Below are positions 32,473 to 40,728 of a DNA stretch of 64,000 nt, piece by piece; within the stretch, counting starts at the first letter, position 1, and each line of letters starts with the position of its first letter. The position numbers and the translations under genes are program-made. Below the pieces are notes generated by a model that was not told the origin of the DNA, made no database searches, and saw nothing but the letters and a program-made list of their open reading frames with translations. This DNA is from Burkholderia glumae LMG 2196 = ATCC 33617. Its GTDB lineage: Bacteria > Pseudomonadota > Gammaproteobacteria > Burkholderiales > Burkholderiaceae. The stretch is from assembly GCF_000960995.1 (NCBI RefSeq), contig NZ_CP009435.1, positions 1,302,001-1,366,000 of the forward strand, in the 5' to 3' direction.

Positions 32473-33471
32473 TTACTTCTGGTCGCGCAGCAGGCGCGCG
32501 GCCTCGAGCGCGAAGTAGGTGAGCACGCCGTCGGCGCCCGCGCGCTTGAACGCGAGCAGGGATTCGAGCACCACCTTGTCGTGGTCGAGCCAGCCGTTCA
32601 GCGCGGCGGCCTTCAGCATCGCGTATTCGCCGCTGACCTGGTAGACGTAGGTCGGAAAGCGGAACTCGTCCTTCACGCGGCGCACGATGTCGAGGTAGGG
32701 CATGCCGGGCTTGACCATCACCATGTCGGCGCCTTCGTCGATGTCGAGCCGGATCTCGCGCAGCGCCTCGTCGGAATTCGCCGGATCCATCTGGTACGTC
32801 ATCTTGTTGCTCTTGCCGAGATTCGCGGCCGAGCCGACCGCGTCGCGGAACGGGCCGTAGAACGCCGATGCGTACTTCGCCGAGTACGCCATGATGCGCG
32901 TGTGGATATGGCCGTCGCTTTCCAGCATCTCGCGGATCGAGCCGATCCGGCCGTCCATCATGTCCGACGGCGCGACGATGTCGACGCCGGCCTCGGCCTG
33001 CGCGCGCGCCTGCTCGAGCAGGATCTCGATGGTCGCGTCGTTGATCACGTAGCCGTGTTCGTCGAGCACGCCGTCCTGGCCATGGCTCGTGTACGGATCG
33101 AGCGCCACGTCGGTCAGCACGCCGAGCTCGGGGAAGCGGCGCTTGAGCTCACGCACCGCACGCGGAATCAGCCCCTCGGGGTTGCCGGCCTCGTGGCCGT
33201 CGGGCGTCTTCAGCGCCGGCTCGATCGCCGGGAACAGCGACAGTACCGGCACGCCGAGCTCGACGCACTGCTCGGCGACGCCCATCAACAGGTCCACCGA
33301 GACGCGCTCGACGCCCGGCATCGAGGCCACGCCCTGGCGCACGTTGGTGCCTTCGACCACGAATACGGGCAGGATCAGATCGTTGGTGGTGAGGAGGTTT
33401 TCGCGCATCAGGCGACGCGAGAAATCGTCGCGGCGCATTCTGCGCGGGCGATGCAAGGGATGGAGGCTCAT
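32473..33471 (-). CDS. hemB: Delta-aminolevulinic acid dehydratase (porphobilinogen synthase)
   Basis: 332 residues. HemB condenses two 5-aminolevulinate molecules into porphobilinogen in tetrapyrrole synthesis. The metal loop reads DVALDPYTSHGQDG, with Asp where the zinc enzymes have cysteines. This is the Mg-dependent Pseudomonas-type variant. The Schiff-base lysine regions are seen as NLGKSNKMTYQMDP and MVKPGMPYLDIV. The gene is read leftward from 33471, and its promoter must lie in the AT-rich stretch shared with the opposite-strand RNA. Confidence 0.98.
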   Translation of the reverse strand: MSLHPLHRPRRMRRDDFSRRLMRENLLTTNDLILPVFVVEGTNVRQGVASMPGVERVSVDLLMGVAEQCVELGVPVLSLFPAIEPALKTPDGHEAGNPEGLIPRAVRELKRRFPELGVLTDVALDPYTSHGQDGVLDEHGYVINDATIEILLEQARAQAEAGVDIVAPSDMMDGRIGSIREMLESDGHIHTRIMAYSAKYASAFYGPFRDAVGSAANLGKSNKMTYQMDPANSDEALREIRLDIDEGADMVMVKPGMPYLDIVRRVKDEFRFPTYVYQVSGEYAMLKAAALNGWLDHDKVVLESLLAFKRAGADGVLTYFALEAARLLRDQK

Positions 33472-33549
33472 GACGAAATCGCTGGAATCGGTCTGAAGGA
33501 ACCCTTACGGAACCCTTCGGGGAATTTTCGAGACAATGGTATATGATAG

Positions 33550-33660
33550 CGAGCGAGTGCCGTGCCAAGGCGCGATGCTCCCCGCTTCTCCTCCCTGAGC
33601 GGGTGCCTGTCGTTAATCGATTAGGCTGTTTGACCCGCCGCGAAACGGCGGGTTTTTTTA
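33550..33660 (+). ncRNA. Candidate small RNA, (anti-)hemB motif, opposite strand to hemB
   Basis: The 245-base gap between hemB and engB (both minus strand) contains an orphan terminator pointing the other way, so a + strand transcript probably ends there. Its body folds as a 5' stem-loop (about 33552–33580) and a hairpin CCCGCT (33581–33586)/AGCGGG (33598–33603) with loop TCTCCTCCCTG. A single-stranded stretch follows (CTGTCGTTAATCGATTAGG), then the terminator hairpin. A TATGAT (33542–33547) could be its -10. Weinberg and co-workers described a conserved Burkholderia motif called (anti-)hemB at this locus; I match it by location and shape, from memory. The 5' end is approximate. Confidence 0.75.
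33633..33659 (+). terminator. Orphan + strand terminator between hemB and engB
   Basis: ACCCGCCG, loop CGAAA region, CGGCGGGTTTTTTT. The T run is on the + strand only; on the minus strand no T run follows the stem. It therefore does not serve engB or hemB. Confidence 0.93.
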
Positions 33661-33716
33661 TGCGCCAACCGACGGCAAGCCTCCGTTCGGGGCCGCGCGA
33701 AACGCGCGCGGAGCGT

Positions 33717-34376
33717 TCATTCTCCTACAGCCGCGTCATTTTCGCCGGCAACTGGCGGCCGCAGCCAGCTCTCGATCAGCGCGTGCGCCTCGTCGAGCCC
33801 CGTGCGCTTGAGTGCCGAGAACAACTGCACCGTCAGTTCGCCCTCGTAGCCGGCGTCGCGGTAGGCCGCCAGCGCTTTCTTCGTATTGCGAAGCGCATTG
33901 ACGCTTTCTTGGCGGGTCAATTTGTCACACTTCGTCAGCAGCGTGTGAATCGGCTTGCCGGTCGGGGCGAACCACTCGATCATGCGCTGGTCCAGTTCGG
34001 TCAGCGGCCGGCGTGAGTCCATCATCAGGATCATGCCGCGCAATTGGGGCCGGGTCTTGAGATAGGCCGACAGCAGCGCTTCCCAGTGCGCCTTCGCGGC
34101 GCCGGGCACCTCGGCGTAGCCGTAGCCGGGCAGGTCCACGAGGTTCGCGACCGGCTCCGCCTCGGGGCCGACCGAAAAGTAGTTGATGTGCTGGGTGCGC
34201 CCCGGCGTCTTCGAGGCGAACGCGAGCCGCTTCTGGTTGCAGAGTATGTTGATCGCCGTCGATTTGCCCGCGTTCGACCGGCCGGCGAAGGCGATTTCCG
34301 GAATCACGGTGGGCGGCAGGTCGCGCAGGTGATTGACGGTCGTGTAGAAGCGGGCTTGATGGAGCAGGAAGGCCAT
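33717..34376 (-). CDS. engB: Ribosome biogenesis GTPase EngB/YsxC (YihA)
   Basis: 219 residues. EngB is an essential GTP-binding protein acting in 50S assembly. G1 is GRSNAGKST (32–40), G3 is DLPGYG (81–86) and G4 is TKCDK (148–152). The length is normal. It is divergent from the cytochrome c4 gene. Its 3' end faces the + strand small RNA, the same arrangement as engB and spf (Spot 42) in E. coli. Confidence 0.97.
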   Translation of the reverse strand: MAFLLHQARFYTTVNHLRDLPPTVIPEIAFAGRSNAGKSTAINILCNQKRLAFASKTPGRTQHINYFSVGPEAEPVANLVDLPGYGYAEVPGAAKAHWEALLSAYLKTRPQLRGMILMMDSRRPLTELDQRMIEWFAPTGKPIHTLLTKCDKLTRQESVNALRNTKKALAAYRDAGYEGELTVQLFSALKRTGLDEAHALIESWLRPPVAGENDAAVGE

Positions 34377-34506
34377 GAGTGCGGATGGAGCGAGAGCGCG
34401 GTGCGGGCCGCGCGTGGAGGCGGGAACCCCGCAATGATCCGCGTGGGCGTTGCATGCGGTAATCCGCGCAGTAACCCTGATAGCCGGAACGGGGCTGTAA
34501 ACGCCA

Positions 34507-34518
34507 TATTGTACAATA
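34507..34518. promoter_or_regulatory. Perfect 12-base palindrome giving back-to-back -10 elements
   Basis: TATTGTACAATA in the engB–cytochrome c4 divergent region. Because it is palindromic it reads TACAAT on both strands (+ 34512–34517; minus 34513–34508). It could be overlapping -10 boxes for both genes, or a dimeric regulator site. No good -35 was found on either side. Confidence 0.45.
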
Positions 34519-34628
34519 CGGCGGTTTTTCCGAAGCCCTGCGGGCCGGTTGCGGGCGCTTTCTGCGGTAGACTGATTGCCGTCGTTTGCAGAACCTCAAA
34601 TTCCCACAAGACGAAACAGGGTGTGCGA

Positions 34629-35282
34629 ATGAATCGACTGTGCAAGTCTCTGATAGCGCTTCAGGTTGCAGCAGGGTTCGTTGGTTTCGTGGCGGAGGCA
34701 AACGCGGCGGATGCGGCCAAGCCGGATCTCGAGCGGGGCAGGACGATCGCGACGCAGGTCTGCGCCTCGTGCCATGGCGCCGACGGCAACAGCGCGACGG
34801 GCGCGTTTCCGAAGCTGGCCGGCCAGCATCCCGAGTATCTGGTCAAGCAGTTGCACGATTTCAAGACGCAGCCGGGCGCGCAGGGGCCGGCGCGCAACAG
34901 CGCGGTGATGGCGGGCTTTGCCAGCGCGCTGAGCGACGCCGACGCGCGCGACGTGGCTGCCTACTACGCCGCGCAGACCCCCAAGCCCGGCGTCGCGCGC
35001 AATGCGGCCACCGTCGCGCTGGGCCGGCAGATCTATCGCGGCGGCATCGCCGACAAGGGCGTGCCGGCCTGCGCGAGCTGCCACGGTCCGACCGGGCAGG
35101 GCGTCCCGGTGCAGTATCCGCGCCTGTCGGGGCAGTGGGCCGATTACACGGCCGCGCAGCTCGCGGCGTTCCAGCAGGGCGCGGGCGCGCGCAATAACAA
35201 CGAGCCGATGCACCAGATCGCATCGCGCCTGTCGGACAGCGAAGTGAAGGCGGTTGCCGATTACATTGCCGGCCTGCACTGA
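34629..35282 (+). CDS. Dihaem cytochrome c4
   Basis: 217 residues. A signal peptide ends near EANAADA (about residue 27). There are two CxxCH haem sites, CASCHGADGN (Cys45–His49) and CASCHGPTGQ (Cys148–His152), with Met ligands available in each half. This twofold layout is cytochrome c4, a periplasmic or membrane-associated electron carrier to terminal oxidases. The ATG at 34629 is taken because it opens the signal peptide. The cytochrome c maturation genes ccsB and ccsA follow, after a terminator. Confidence 0.93.
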   Translation: MNRLCKSLIALQVAAGFVGFVAEANAADAAKPDLERGRTIATQVCASCHGADGNSATGAFPKLAGQHPEYLVKQLHDFKTQPGAQGPARNSAVMAGFASALSDADARDVAAYYAAQTPKPGVARNAATVALGRQIYRGGIADKGVPACASCHGPTGQGVPVQYPRLSGQWADYTAAQLAAFQQGAGARNNNEPMHQIASRLSDSEVKAVADYIAGLH

Positions 35283-35345
35283 TCGCTCCCGGCGCACGGG
35301 AATTCTCGCCGTCGCGTCTCGCGCGCTGCGGTACGGAAACAAAAG

Positions 35346-35389
35346 AAAGGGTGGGGCGCTGCCGCCAGGCTGGTGCCTTGCCCTTTTTT
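35346..35389 (+). terminator. Terminator after cytochrome c4
   Basis: AAAGGGTGGGGC (35346–35357) pairs with GCCTTGCCCTTT (35375–35386) using three G·U pairs, then a T run. It separates cytochrome c4 from ccsB, which starts only 20 bases further on, so some read-through is likely. Confidence 0.75.
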
Positions 35390-35408
35390 ATTGTCAGTCG
35401 GAGTGTCA

Positions 35409-37589
35409 ATGAGCGTTACCACGTCAGGAATCCGGGCGAACTCGCGGCGCCGCATGCTGAACGCCGCCGTCGAGCTGATCAGCTCGATGCGCTTCGCGAT
35501 CGCGCTGCTCGTCGTGCTGGCGATCGCGAGCATCATCGGCACCGTCCTCACGCAGGACGATCCCTACCCGAACTATGTGAACCAGTTCGGCCCGTTCTGG
35601 GCCGACATCTTTCGCGCACTCGGCCTCTACACGGTCTACAGCGCCTGGTGGTTCATGCTGATCCTGCTGTTCCTGGTGGCGTCGCTGTCGCTTTGCGTGA
35701 TCCGCAACGGCCCGAAGATGCTGGCCGACGCGCGCAGCTGGAAGGACAAGGTGCGTGAAGGCAGCCTGCGCGCGTTTCATCACAAGGCCGAATACGCGGC
35801 GGCCGGCACGCGCGCCCAGGTGGCGGCCTCGCTCGCCGGATTCATCGGCAAGGCCGGCTACCGGCTCGTGGTGCGCGAGTCGGAGGCGGCGACGCTGATT
35901 TCCGCGAAGCGCGGCGCGATGACGAGGTACGGCTACATCGCCGCGCACCTCGCGATCGTCGTGATCTGCCTGGGCGGCTTGCTCGACAGCAACCTGCCGA
36001 TCCATTTCCAGATGTGGCTGTTCGGCAAGTCGCCCGTGAACACCAGCGCGGCGATCAGCGAAATCTCGGCCGACCACCGGCTGTCGGCCTCGAACCCGAC
36101 GTTTCGCGGCTACGCGTGGGTGCCGGAGGGCCAGTACGTGTCGACCGCGATCCTGAACCAGCCGAACGGCTCGCTGATCCAGGACCTGCCGTTCTCGATC
36201 CAGCTCGACAAGTTCATCGTCGACTACTATTCGACCGGCATGCCGAAGCTGTTCGCGAGCGATATCGTCGTGATCGATCGCGAGACCGGCAAGCGCATCC
36301 CGGCGCGCGTCGAGGTCAACAAGCCGTTTACCTACAAGGGCGTCTCGATCTACCAGTCGAGCTTCCAGGACGGCGGCTCGCAGATGCGGATGACGGCGTT
36401 CCCGATGACGGGCGCGCGCGACGCGACGTTCCCGGTGAACGGTACGATCGGCAACGCCGTGCCGCTCGCGGGCCATGACGGCGAGACGATCGAGTTCGCC
36501 GACTTCCGTGCCATCAACGTGGAGAACCTCACCGACGCGAGCGGCAAGACCGACGCGCGCGGCGTGAGCATGACGCACTCGCTCAAGGAGGCGTTCGACG
36601 AGCGGCTCGGCTCCGGCGCGAAGACCTCGACGCCCGTGAACTTGCGCAACGTCGGGCCGTCGGTGCAGTACAAGGTGCGCGGCAAGGACGGCCAGGCGCG
36701 CGAGTTCAACAACTACATGCTGCCCGTCGAGGTGGGCGGCGACCGCGTGTTCCTGGCCGGGGTGCGCGCGAGCCCGAACGACCCGTTCCGCTACCTGCGG
36801 ATTCCCGCCGATGCCGACGATTCGATCGAGGGCTGGATGCGCATCCGTGCCGCGCTCGCGGATCCGGCCGTGCGCGCCGAGGCCGCGCGCCGCTTCGCGC
36901 AAGGTTCGCTGCCCGGCGCCGACGCGGCGCTGCGCACGCGCCTGGACGACAGCGCGCTACGCGTGCTGACCCTTTTCGCAGGCGCCGATGCGAGCTCGGG
37001 CCGCCAGCCCGACGGCGCCCCGGTCGGCGGCTTCCAGGCGGTGGCGAGCTTCATCGACCAGTCGGTGCCGAAGGCCGAGCAGGAGAAGGCCGCCGGCCTC
37101 TTGCTGCGCATGCTGGAGGGTGCCATGTGGCAGGTCTGGGAAGTCGCGCGCGAGCGGGCCGGCCTGAAGCCGGTCGCGCAGTCGGCCGAGGCGGCGCGCT
37201 TCGTGCAGAACACCATCAACGCGCTGTCGGACAGTTTCCTGTACGGTGCGCCGGTGTATTTGCGGCTCGATTCATATAAGCAGGTGCAGGCTTCGGTATT
37301 CCAGCTGACGCGCGCGCCTGGTAAGAATCTGGTGTATCTTGGCAGCCTGCTGCTGGTGTTCGGCATCTTTTCGATGTTCTACGTGCGCGAGCGCCGGCTG
37401 TGGTTCTGGCTCAAGGACACGCAAGCGGGCACGAGTGTCGTGATGGCGATGTCGAGCGCCCGCAAGACACTCGACTTCGAGAAGGAATTCGCGCAGACGC
37501 GCGACGCGGTCGGCGCGGTACTCGGTGCCGCACCCGCGGCAGCGGGCGCGGCCGAGCGCAAGACCGATCCCCACGACTCCCCACGGTAA
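35409..37589 (+). CDS. ccsB: System II cytochrome c biogenesis protein CcsB/ResB
   Basis: 726 residues. With CcsA this protein forms the System II haem exporter and synthetase that attaches haem to apocytochromes outside the membrane. Membrane segments lie near residues 26–46 (RFAIALLVVLAIASIIGTV), 78–100, 175–195, and before the C-terminus (LGSLLLVFGIFSMFYV). A large extracytoplasmic domain lies between the third and fourth. The ATG at 35409 is chosen because it precedes the conserved NSRRRMLNAAVELISSMRF region; a GTG 36 bases upstream lies in the terminator. ccsA follows four bases after the stop. Confidence 0.93.
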   Translation: MSVTTSGIRANSRRRMLNAAVELISSMRFAIALLVVLAIASIIGTVLTQDDPYPNYVNQFGPFWADIFRALGLYTVYSAWWFMLILLFLVASLSLCVIRNGPKMLADARSWKDKVREGSLRAFHHKAEYAAAGTRAQVAASLAGFIGKAGYRLVVRESEAATLISAKRGAMTRYGYIAAHLAIVVICLGGLLDSNLPIHFQMWLFGKSPVNTSAAISEISADHRLSASNPTFRGYAWVPEGQYVSTAILNQPNGSLIQDLPFSIQLDKFIVDYYSTGMPKLFASDIVVIDRETGKRIPARVEVNKPFTYKGVSIYQSSFQDGGSQMRMTAFPMTGARDATFPVNGTIGNAVPLAGHDGETIEFADFRAINVENLTDASGKTDARGVSMTHSLKEAFDERLGSGAKTSTPVNLRNVGPSVQYKVRGKDGQAREFNNYMLPVEVGGDRVFLAGVRASPNDPFRYLRIPADADDSIEGWMRIRAALADPAVRAEAARRFAQGSLPGADAALRTRLDDSALRVLTLFAGADASSGRQPDGAPVGGFQAVASFIDQSVPKAEQEKAAGLLLRMLEGAMWQVWEVARERAGLKPVAQSAEAARFVQNTINALSDSFLYGAPVYLRLDSYKQVQASVFQLTRAPGKNLVYLGSLLLVFGIFSMFYVRERRLWFWLKDTQAGTSVVMAMSSARKTLDFEKEFAQTRDAVGAVLGAAPAAAGAAERKTDPHDSPR

Positions 37590-37593
37590 CGTC

Positions 37594-38790
37594 ATGGATC
37601 TGACCCGTGTTTCTTCTTCCCCCGCCCCGCGCGGCCGCACGCAGGCGCCCGCCCCGGCGCCGCTGTTCGACGAGCGCCCGTTTCTGAGGCGCCTGTCCGT
37701 CGTCGACTGGCTGTTCGCGCTGGCGATGGTGGCGGGTGCCGGCTTCGCGCTCGTGCGTTACCAGGCGCGCATGGACTATTACGATCAGGCCGTGATGACG
37801 GGGTCGGCCGCCGCGCTGATCGTGCTCGGCTGGCGCTGGAAGCCCGCGCGCGCGCTGATGGCGTCGATCGCGGTGCTGTCGCTGCTGTCGCTGAATCTCT
37901 ACCACGGCGAGCTGTCGCGCGCCGATTCGGTGTTCCTCCTCAAGTACTTGCTCTCCAGCCAGTCGGCGATCCTCTGGATGAGCGCGCTGTTCGTGTTCGC
38001 CACGGTGTTCTATTGGATCGGCATGCTGAGCCGCTCCGAAACCGGCACCGCGATCGGCCAGAAGATGACCTGGGCCGCCGTGCTGATGGGCTTCACGGGC
38101 CTGATGGTGCGCTGGTACGAGTCCTACCTGATCGGCGCCGACGTCGGCCACATCCCGGTGTCGAATCTCTACGAAGTGTTCGTGCTGTTCAGCCTCATCA
38201 CGGCGCTGCTCTACCTGTACTACGAAGGGCACTACGGCACGCGCGCGCTCGGCGCGTTCGTGCTGCTCGTGATCAGCGCCGCGGTCGGCTTCCTGATGTG
38301 GTACTCGATCGCCCGCGACGCCCAGCAGATCCAGCCGCTCGTGCCGGCGCTGCAGAGCTGGTGGATGAAGATCCACGTGCCGGCCAACTTCATCGGCTAC
38401 GGCAGCTTCGCGCTGTCGGCGATGGTCAGCGTGGCCTATCTGCTCAAGGAGCGCGGCGTGCTGGCCGATCGCCTGCCCGCCCTAGAGGTGCTCGACGACG
38501 TGATGTACAAGTCGATCGCGGTGGGCTTCGCGTTCTTCACGATCGCGACGATCCTCGGTGCGCTGTGGGCCGCCGAGGCGTGGGGCGGCTACTGGAGCTG
38601 GGACCCGAAGGAGACCTGGGCGCTGATCGTCTGGCTCAACTACGCGGCCTGGCTGCACATGCGGCTCATGAAGGGGCTGCGCGGCACCGTCGCTGCCTGG
38701 TGGGCGCTCACGGGCCTCGTCGTCACCACCTTCGCGTTCCTCGGCGTGAACATGTTCCTGTCGGGGCTGCACAGCTACGGCAAGCTGTGA
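37594..38790 (+). CDS. ccsA: System II cytochrome c biogenesis protein CcsA/ResC
   Basis: 398 residues, polytopic membrane protein. The tryptophan-rich haem-handling motif is seen as WGGYWSWDPKETWALIVW near residue 330. Conserved His sits in HVPANFIGYG and in HMRLMKG. It partners the upstream CcsB. The ATG at 37594 lies just after the ccsB stop. The N-terminal ~30 residues are Pro/Ala-rich. System II rather than the Ccm system is standard in many betaproteobacteria. Confidence 0.95.
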   Translation: MDLTRVSSSPAPRGRTQAPAPAPLFDERPFLRRLSVVDWLFALAMVAGAGFALVRYQARMDYYDQAVMTGSAAALIVLGWRWKPARALMASIAVLSLLSLNLYHGELSRADSVFLLKYLLSSQSAILWMSALFVFATVFYWIGMLSRSETGTAIGQKMTWAAVLMGFTGLMVRWYESYLIGADVGHIPVSNLYEVFVLFSLITALLYLYYEGHYGTRALGAFVLLVISAAVGFLMWYSIARDAQQIQPLVPALQSWWMKIHVPANFIGYGSFALSAMVSVAYLLKERGVLADRLPALEVLDDVMYKSIAVGFAFFTIATILGALWAAEAWGGYWSWDPKETWALIVWLNYAAWLHMRLMKGLRGTVAAWWALTGLVVTTFAFLGVNMFLSGLHSYGKL

Positions 38791-38956
38791 GCCGGACGCC
38801 GTAGGCCGCGGCCCGAACCGAGCACGGCTCCGCAACCCGCCGCCGCACGCGCTCGTGCCCGGCGTTTCCGGGTCGGACCGCCGCGCGCCTCGCGCGCGGG
38901 CGGCGATCGATGCAACGCATGACCGCCGGCGCTTCGGCCCGGCGAGGAGACGCTTC

Positions 38957-39949
38957 ATGTTGATCAGGACCACGCGCCGCCGGCTGCTGACCGGCGGCGA
39001 CATCGCACCTCACGACATCACCGCGCCGTCGGTATTCGCGGCGCGCCGCGGCATGCTGCGTGCGGCGGGCGCCGCCGTGGCGGCCGGGCTCGGCGTGCCC
39101 GGCGCCGCGTCGGCGGCCTATCGCTCGCCGGACCCCGCCGCGCATCCGCTCGCCGCCGCCACCAACGCGAAGTTCGTGGTGCCCGACAAGGTCACGCCGT
39201 ACCAGGACGTGACGACCTACAACAACTTCTATGAATTCGGCACCGACAAGGGCGACCCCGCGCGGCATGCCGGCTCGCTGCGCCCGCATCCTTGGCGCGT
39301 GAGCGTGGAGGGCGAGGTGAAGGCGCCGAAGGTCTACGACATCGACGCGCTGCTCAAGCTCGCGCCGCTCGAGGAGCGCGTGTACCGACATCGCTGCGTG
39401 GAGGGCTGGTCGATGGTGATACCGTGGATCGGCATCCCGCTCGCCGACCTGATCCGCCGCGTGCAGCCGACCGCGAACGCGAAGTACGTGCAGTTCGTCA
39501 CGCTCGCCGATCCGTCGCAGATGCCGGGGCTGGCCGAGCCGATCCTCGACTGGCCCTACTCGGAGGGGCTGCGGCTCGACGAGGCAATGAATCCGCTCAC
39601 GCTGCTGACGATGGGCGTCTACGGGCAGGTGCTGCCGAACCAGAACGGCGCGCCGGTGCGCATCGTGGTGCCGTGGAAGTACGGCTTCAAGAGCGCGAAG
39701 TCGATCGTGAAGATCCGCTTCGTCGAGCAGATGCCGAAGACGAGCTGGAACACCTACGCGCCGAACGAATACGGCTTCTTCTCGAACGTGAATCCCGAGG
39801 TCGATCATCCGCGCTGGAGCCAGGCGACCGAGCGGCGCATCGGCGAGGACGGCTTCTTCACGCCGAAGCGCAAGACGCTGATGTTCAACGGCTATGGCGA
39901 TCTCGTCGCGTCGATGTATCGCGGCATGGATCTGCGCAAGAACTTCTAG
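38957..39949 (+). CDS. msrP: Periplasmic methionine sulfoxide reductase, catalytic subunit MsrP
   Basis: 330 residues. A molybdopterin enzyme (formerly YedY) that repairs oxidised methionines in periplasmic proteins. A twin-arginine signal is at about 28–50 (FAARRGMLRAAGAAVAAGLG). Cys147 in YRHRCVEGW is the expected molybdenum ligand. The start is the ATG at 38957 after GAGGAGA; the open frame upstream lacks a better start. msrQ follows 10 bases after the stop and supplies electrons. Confidence 0.95.
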   Translation: MLIRTTRRRLLTGGDIAPHDITAPSVFAARRGMLRAAGAAVAAGLGVPGAASAAYRSPDPAAHPLAAATNAKFVVPDKVTPYQDVTTYNNFYEFGTDKGDPARHAGSLRPHPWRVSVEGEVKAPKVYDIDALLKLAPLEERVYRHRCVEGWSMVIPWIGIPLADLIRRVQPTANAKYVQFVTLADPSQMPGLAEPILDWPYSEGLRLDEAMNPLTLLTMGVYGQVLPNQNGAPVRIVVPWKYGFKSAKSIVKIRFVEQMPKTSWNTYAPNEYGFFSNVNPEVDHPRWSQATERRIGEDGFFTPKRKTLMFNGYGDLVASMYRGMDLRKNF

Positions 39950-39959
39950 GCGGCGCGCG

Positions 39960-40643
39960 GTGGACGAGAATCTGCAAGGCGCGTCGCGCGCCGTGCGCGG
40001 CGGCGGCCCGCGCGGGAGCACCGCGGTGCCGGCCGCGCCGCGCGCGCTGCGCATCGCGAAGGTGGCGGTGTTCACGGCCGGGCTGTATCCGCTCGCGCGG
40101 CTCGTGCTGCTCGGCGCGACGGGCGGACTCGGCGCGAACCCGATCGAGTTCGTGACGCGCTCGACCGGGCTTTGGACGCTCGTGATCCTCTGCGTGACGC
40201 TGGCCGTCACGCCGCTGCGGCGGCTGACAGGCGTGGCCGCGCTGCTGCGCCTGCGGCGCATGATCGGCCTGTTCGCGTTCTTCTACGCGACGCTGCACTT
40301 CATCACCTACTTCTGGTTCGACAAGTGGTTCGATCTCGCGGCGATCCTGAAGGACGTCGTGAAGCGGCCGTTCATCACCGTCGGCTTCGCGGCGTTCGTG
40401 CTGCTGATCGCGCTCGCGCTCACCTCGCCGCGCGCGATGGTGCGCCGGCTCGGCCGCCACTGGCAGCGGCTGCACCGGCTGATCTACGCGATCGCGCTGC
40501 TGGCGATCCTGCACTTCTGGTGGATGCGCGCCGGCAAGCACGATCTGGCGCTGCCCAAGCTCTACGGCGCGATCGTGCTGGTGCTGCTCGGCTGGCGCCT
40601 CGTGGCGGTGCTGGCGCGGCGGCGCGCCCGGGCCGCGGGCTAG
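39960..40643 (+). CDS. msrQ: Haem-binding membrane subunit MsrQ (YedZ)
   Basis: 227 residues. An integral membrane b-type haem protein that passes electrons from the respiratory chain to MsrP. Conserved His are in ATLHFITYF, RHWQRLHRLIY and LAILHFWW. A GTG at 39960 (MDENLQGASRAVRG) is chosen: it begins just after msrP and keeps a short basic N-terminus. An earlier in-frame ATG would overlap msrP. The start is uncertain by a few residues. Confidence 0.92.
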   Translation: MDENLQGASRAVRGGGPRGSTAVPAAPRALRIAKVAVFTAGLYPLARLVLLGATGGLGANPIEFVTRSTGLWTLVILCVTLAVTPLRRLTGVAALLRLRRMIGLFAFFYATLHFITYFWFDKWFDLAAILKDVVKRPFITVGFAAFVLLIALALTSPRAMVRRLGRHWQRLHRLIYAIALLAILHFWWMRAGKHDLALPKLYGAIVLVLLGWRLVAVLARRRARAAG

Positions 40644-40651
40644 GCCGGCCA

Positions 40652-40686
40652 AGAAAAAAGCGATGCGTCTTCACACGCATCGCTTT
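40652..40686 (-). terminator. Terminator of the lptM-lysA unit
   Basis: AAAGCGATGCGT (40657–40668) pairs with ACGCATCGCTTT (40675–40686). The T run follows on the minus strand only (read from AAGAAAAAA at 40651–40659). It ends lysA transcripts and shields msrQ. Confidence 0.9.
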
Positions 40687-40728
40687 GCGGGGCCGTCGAT
40701 GGACGCGGCGCCGTCGCGCCGGCCCGGC

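Noticed and set aside
33550..33660. 6S RNA as identity of the hemB–engB transcript
   Set aside because: It is too short and lacks the long double-stranded shape with a central bubble; CCCTGAGC alone is not enough.
38791..38956. Terminator or small gene between ccsA and msrP
   Set aside because: There are several GC-rich stems but no T run, and no short frame with a ribosome-binding site apart from the msrP start.
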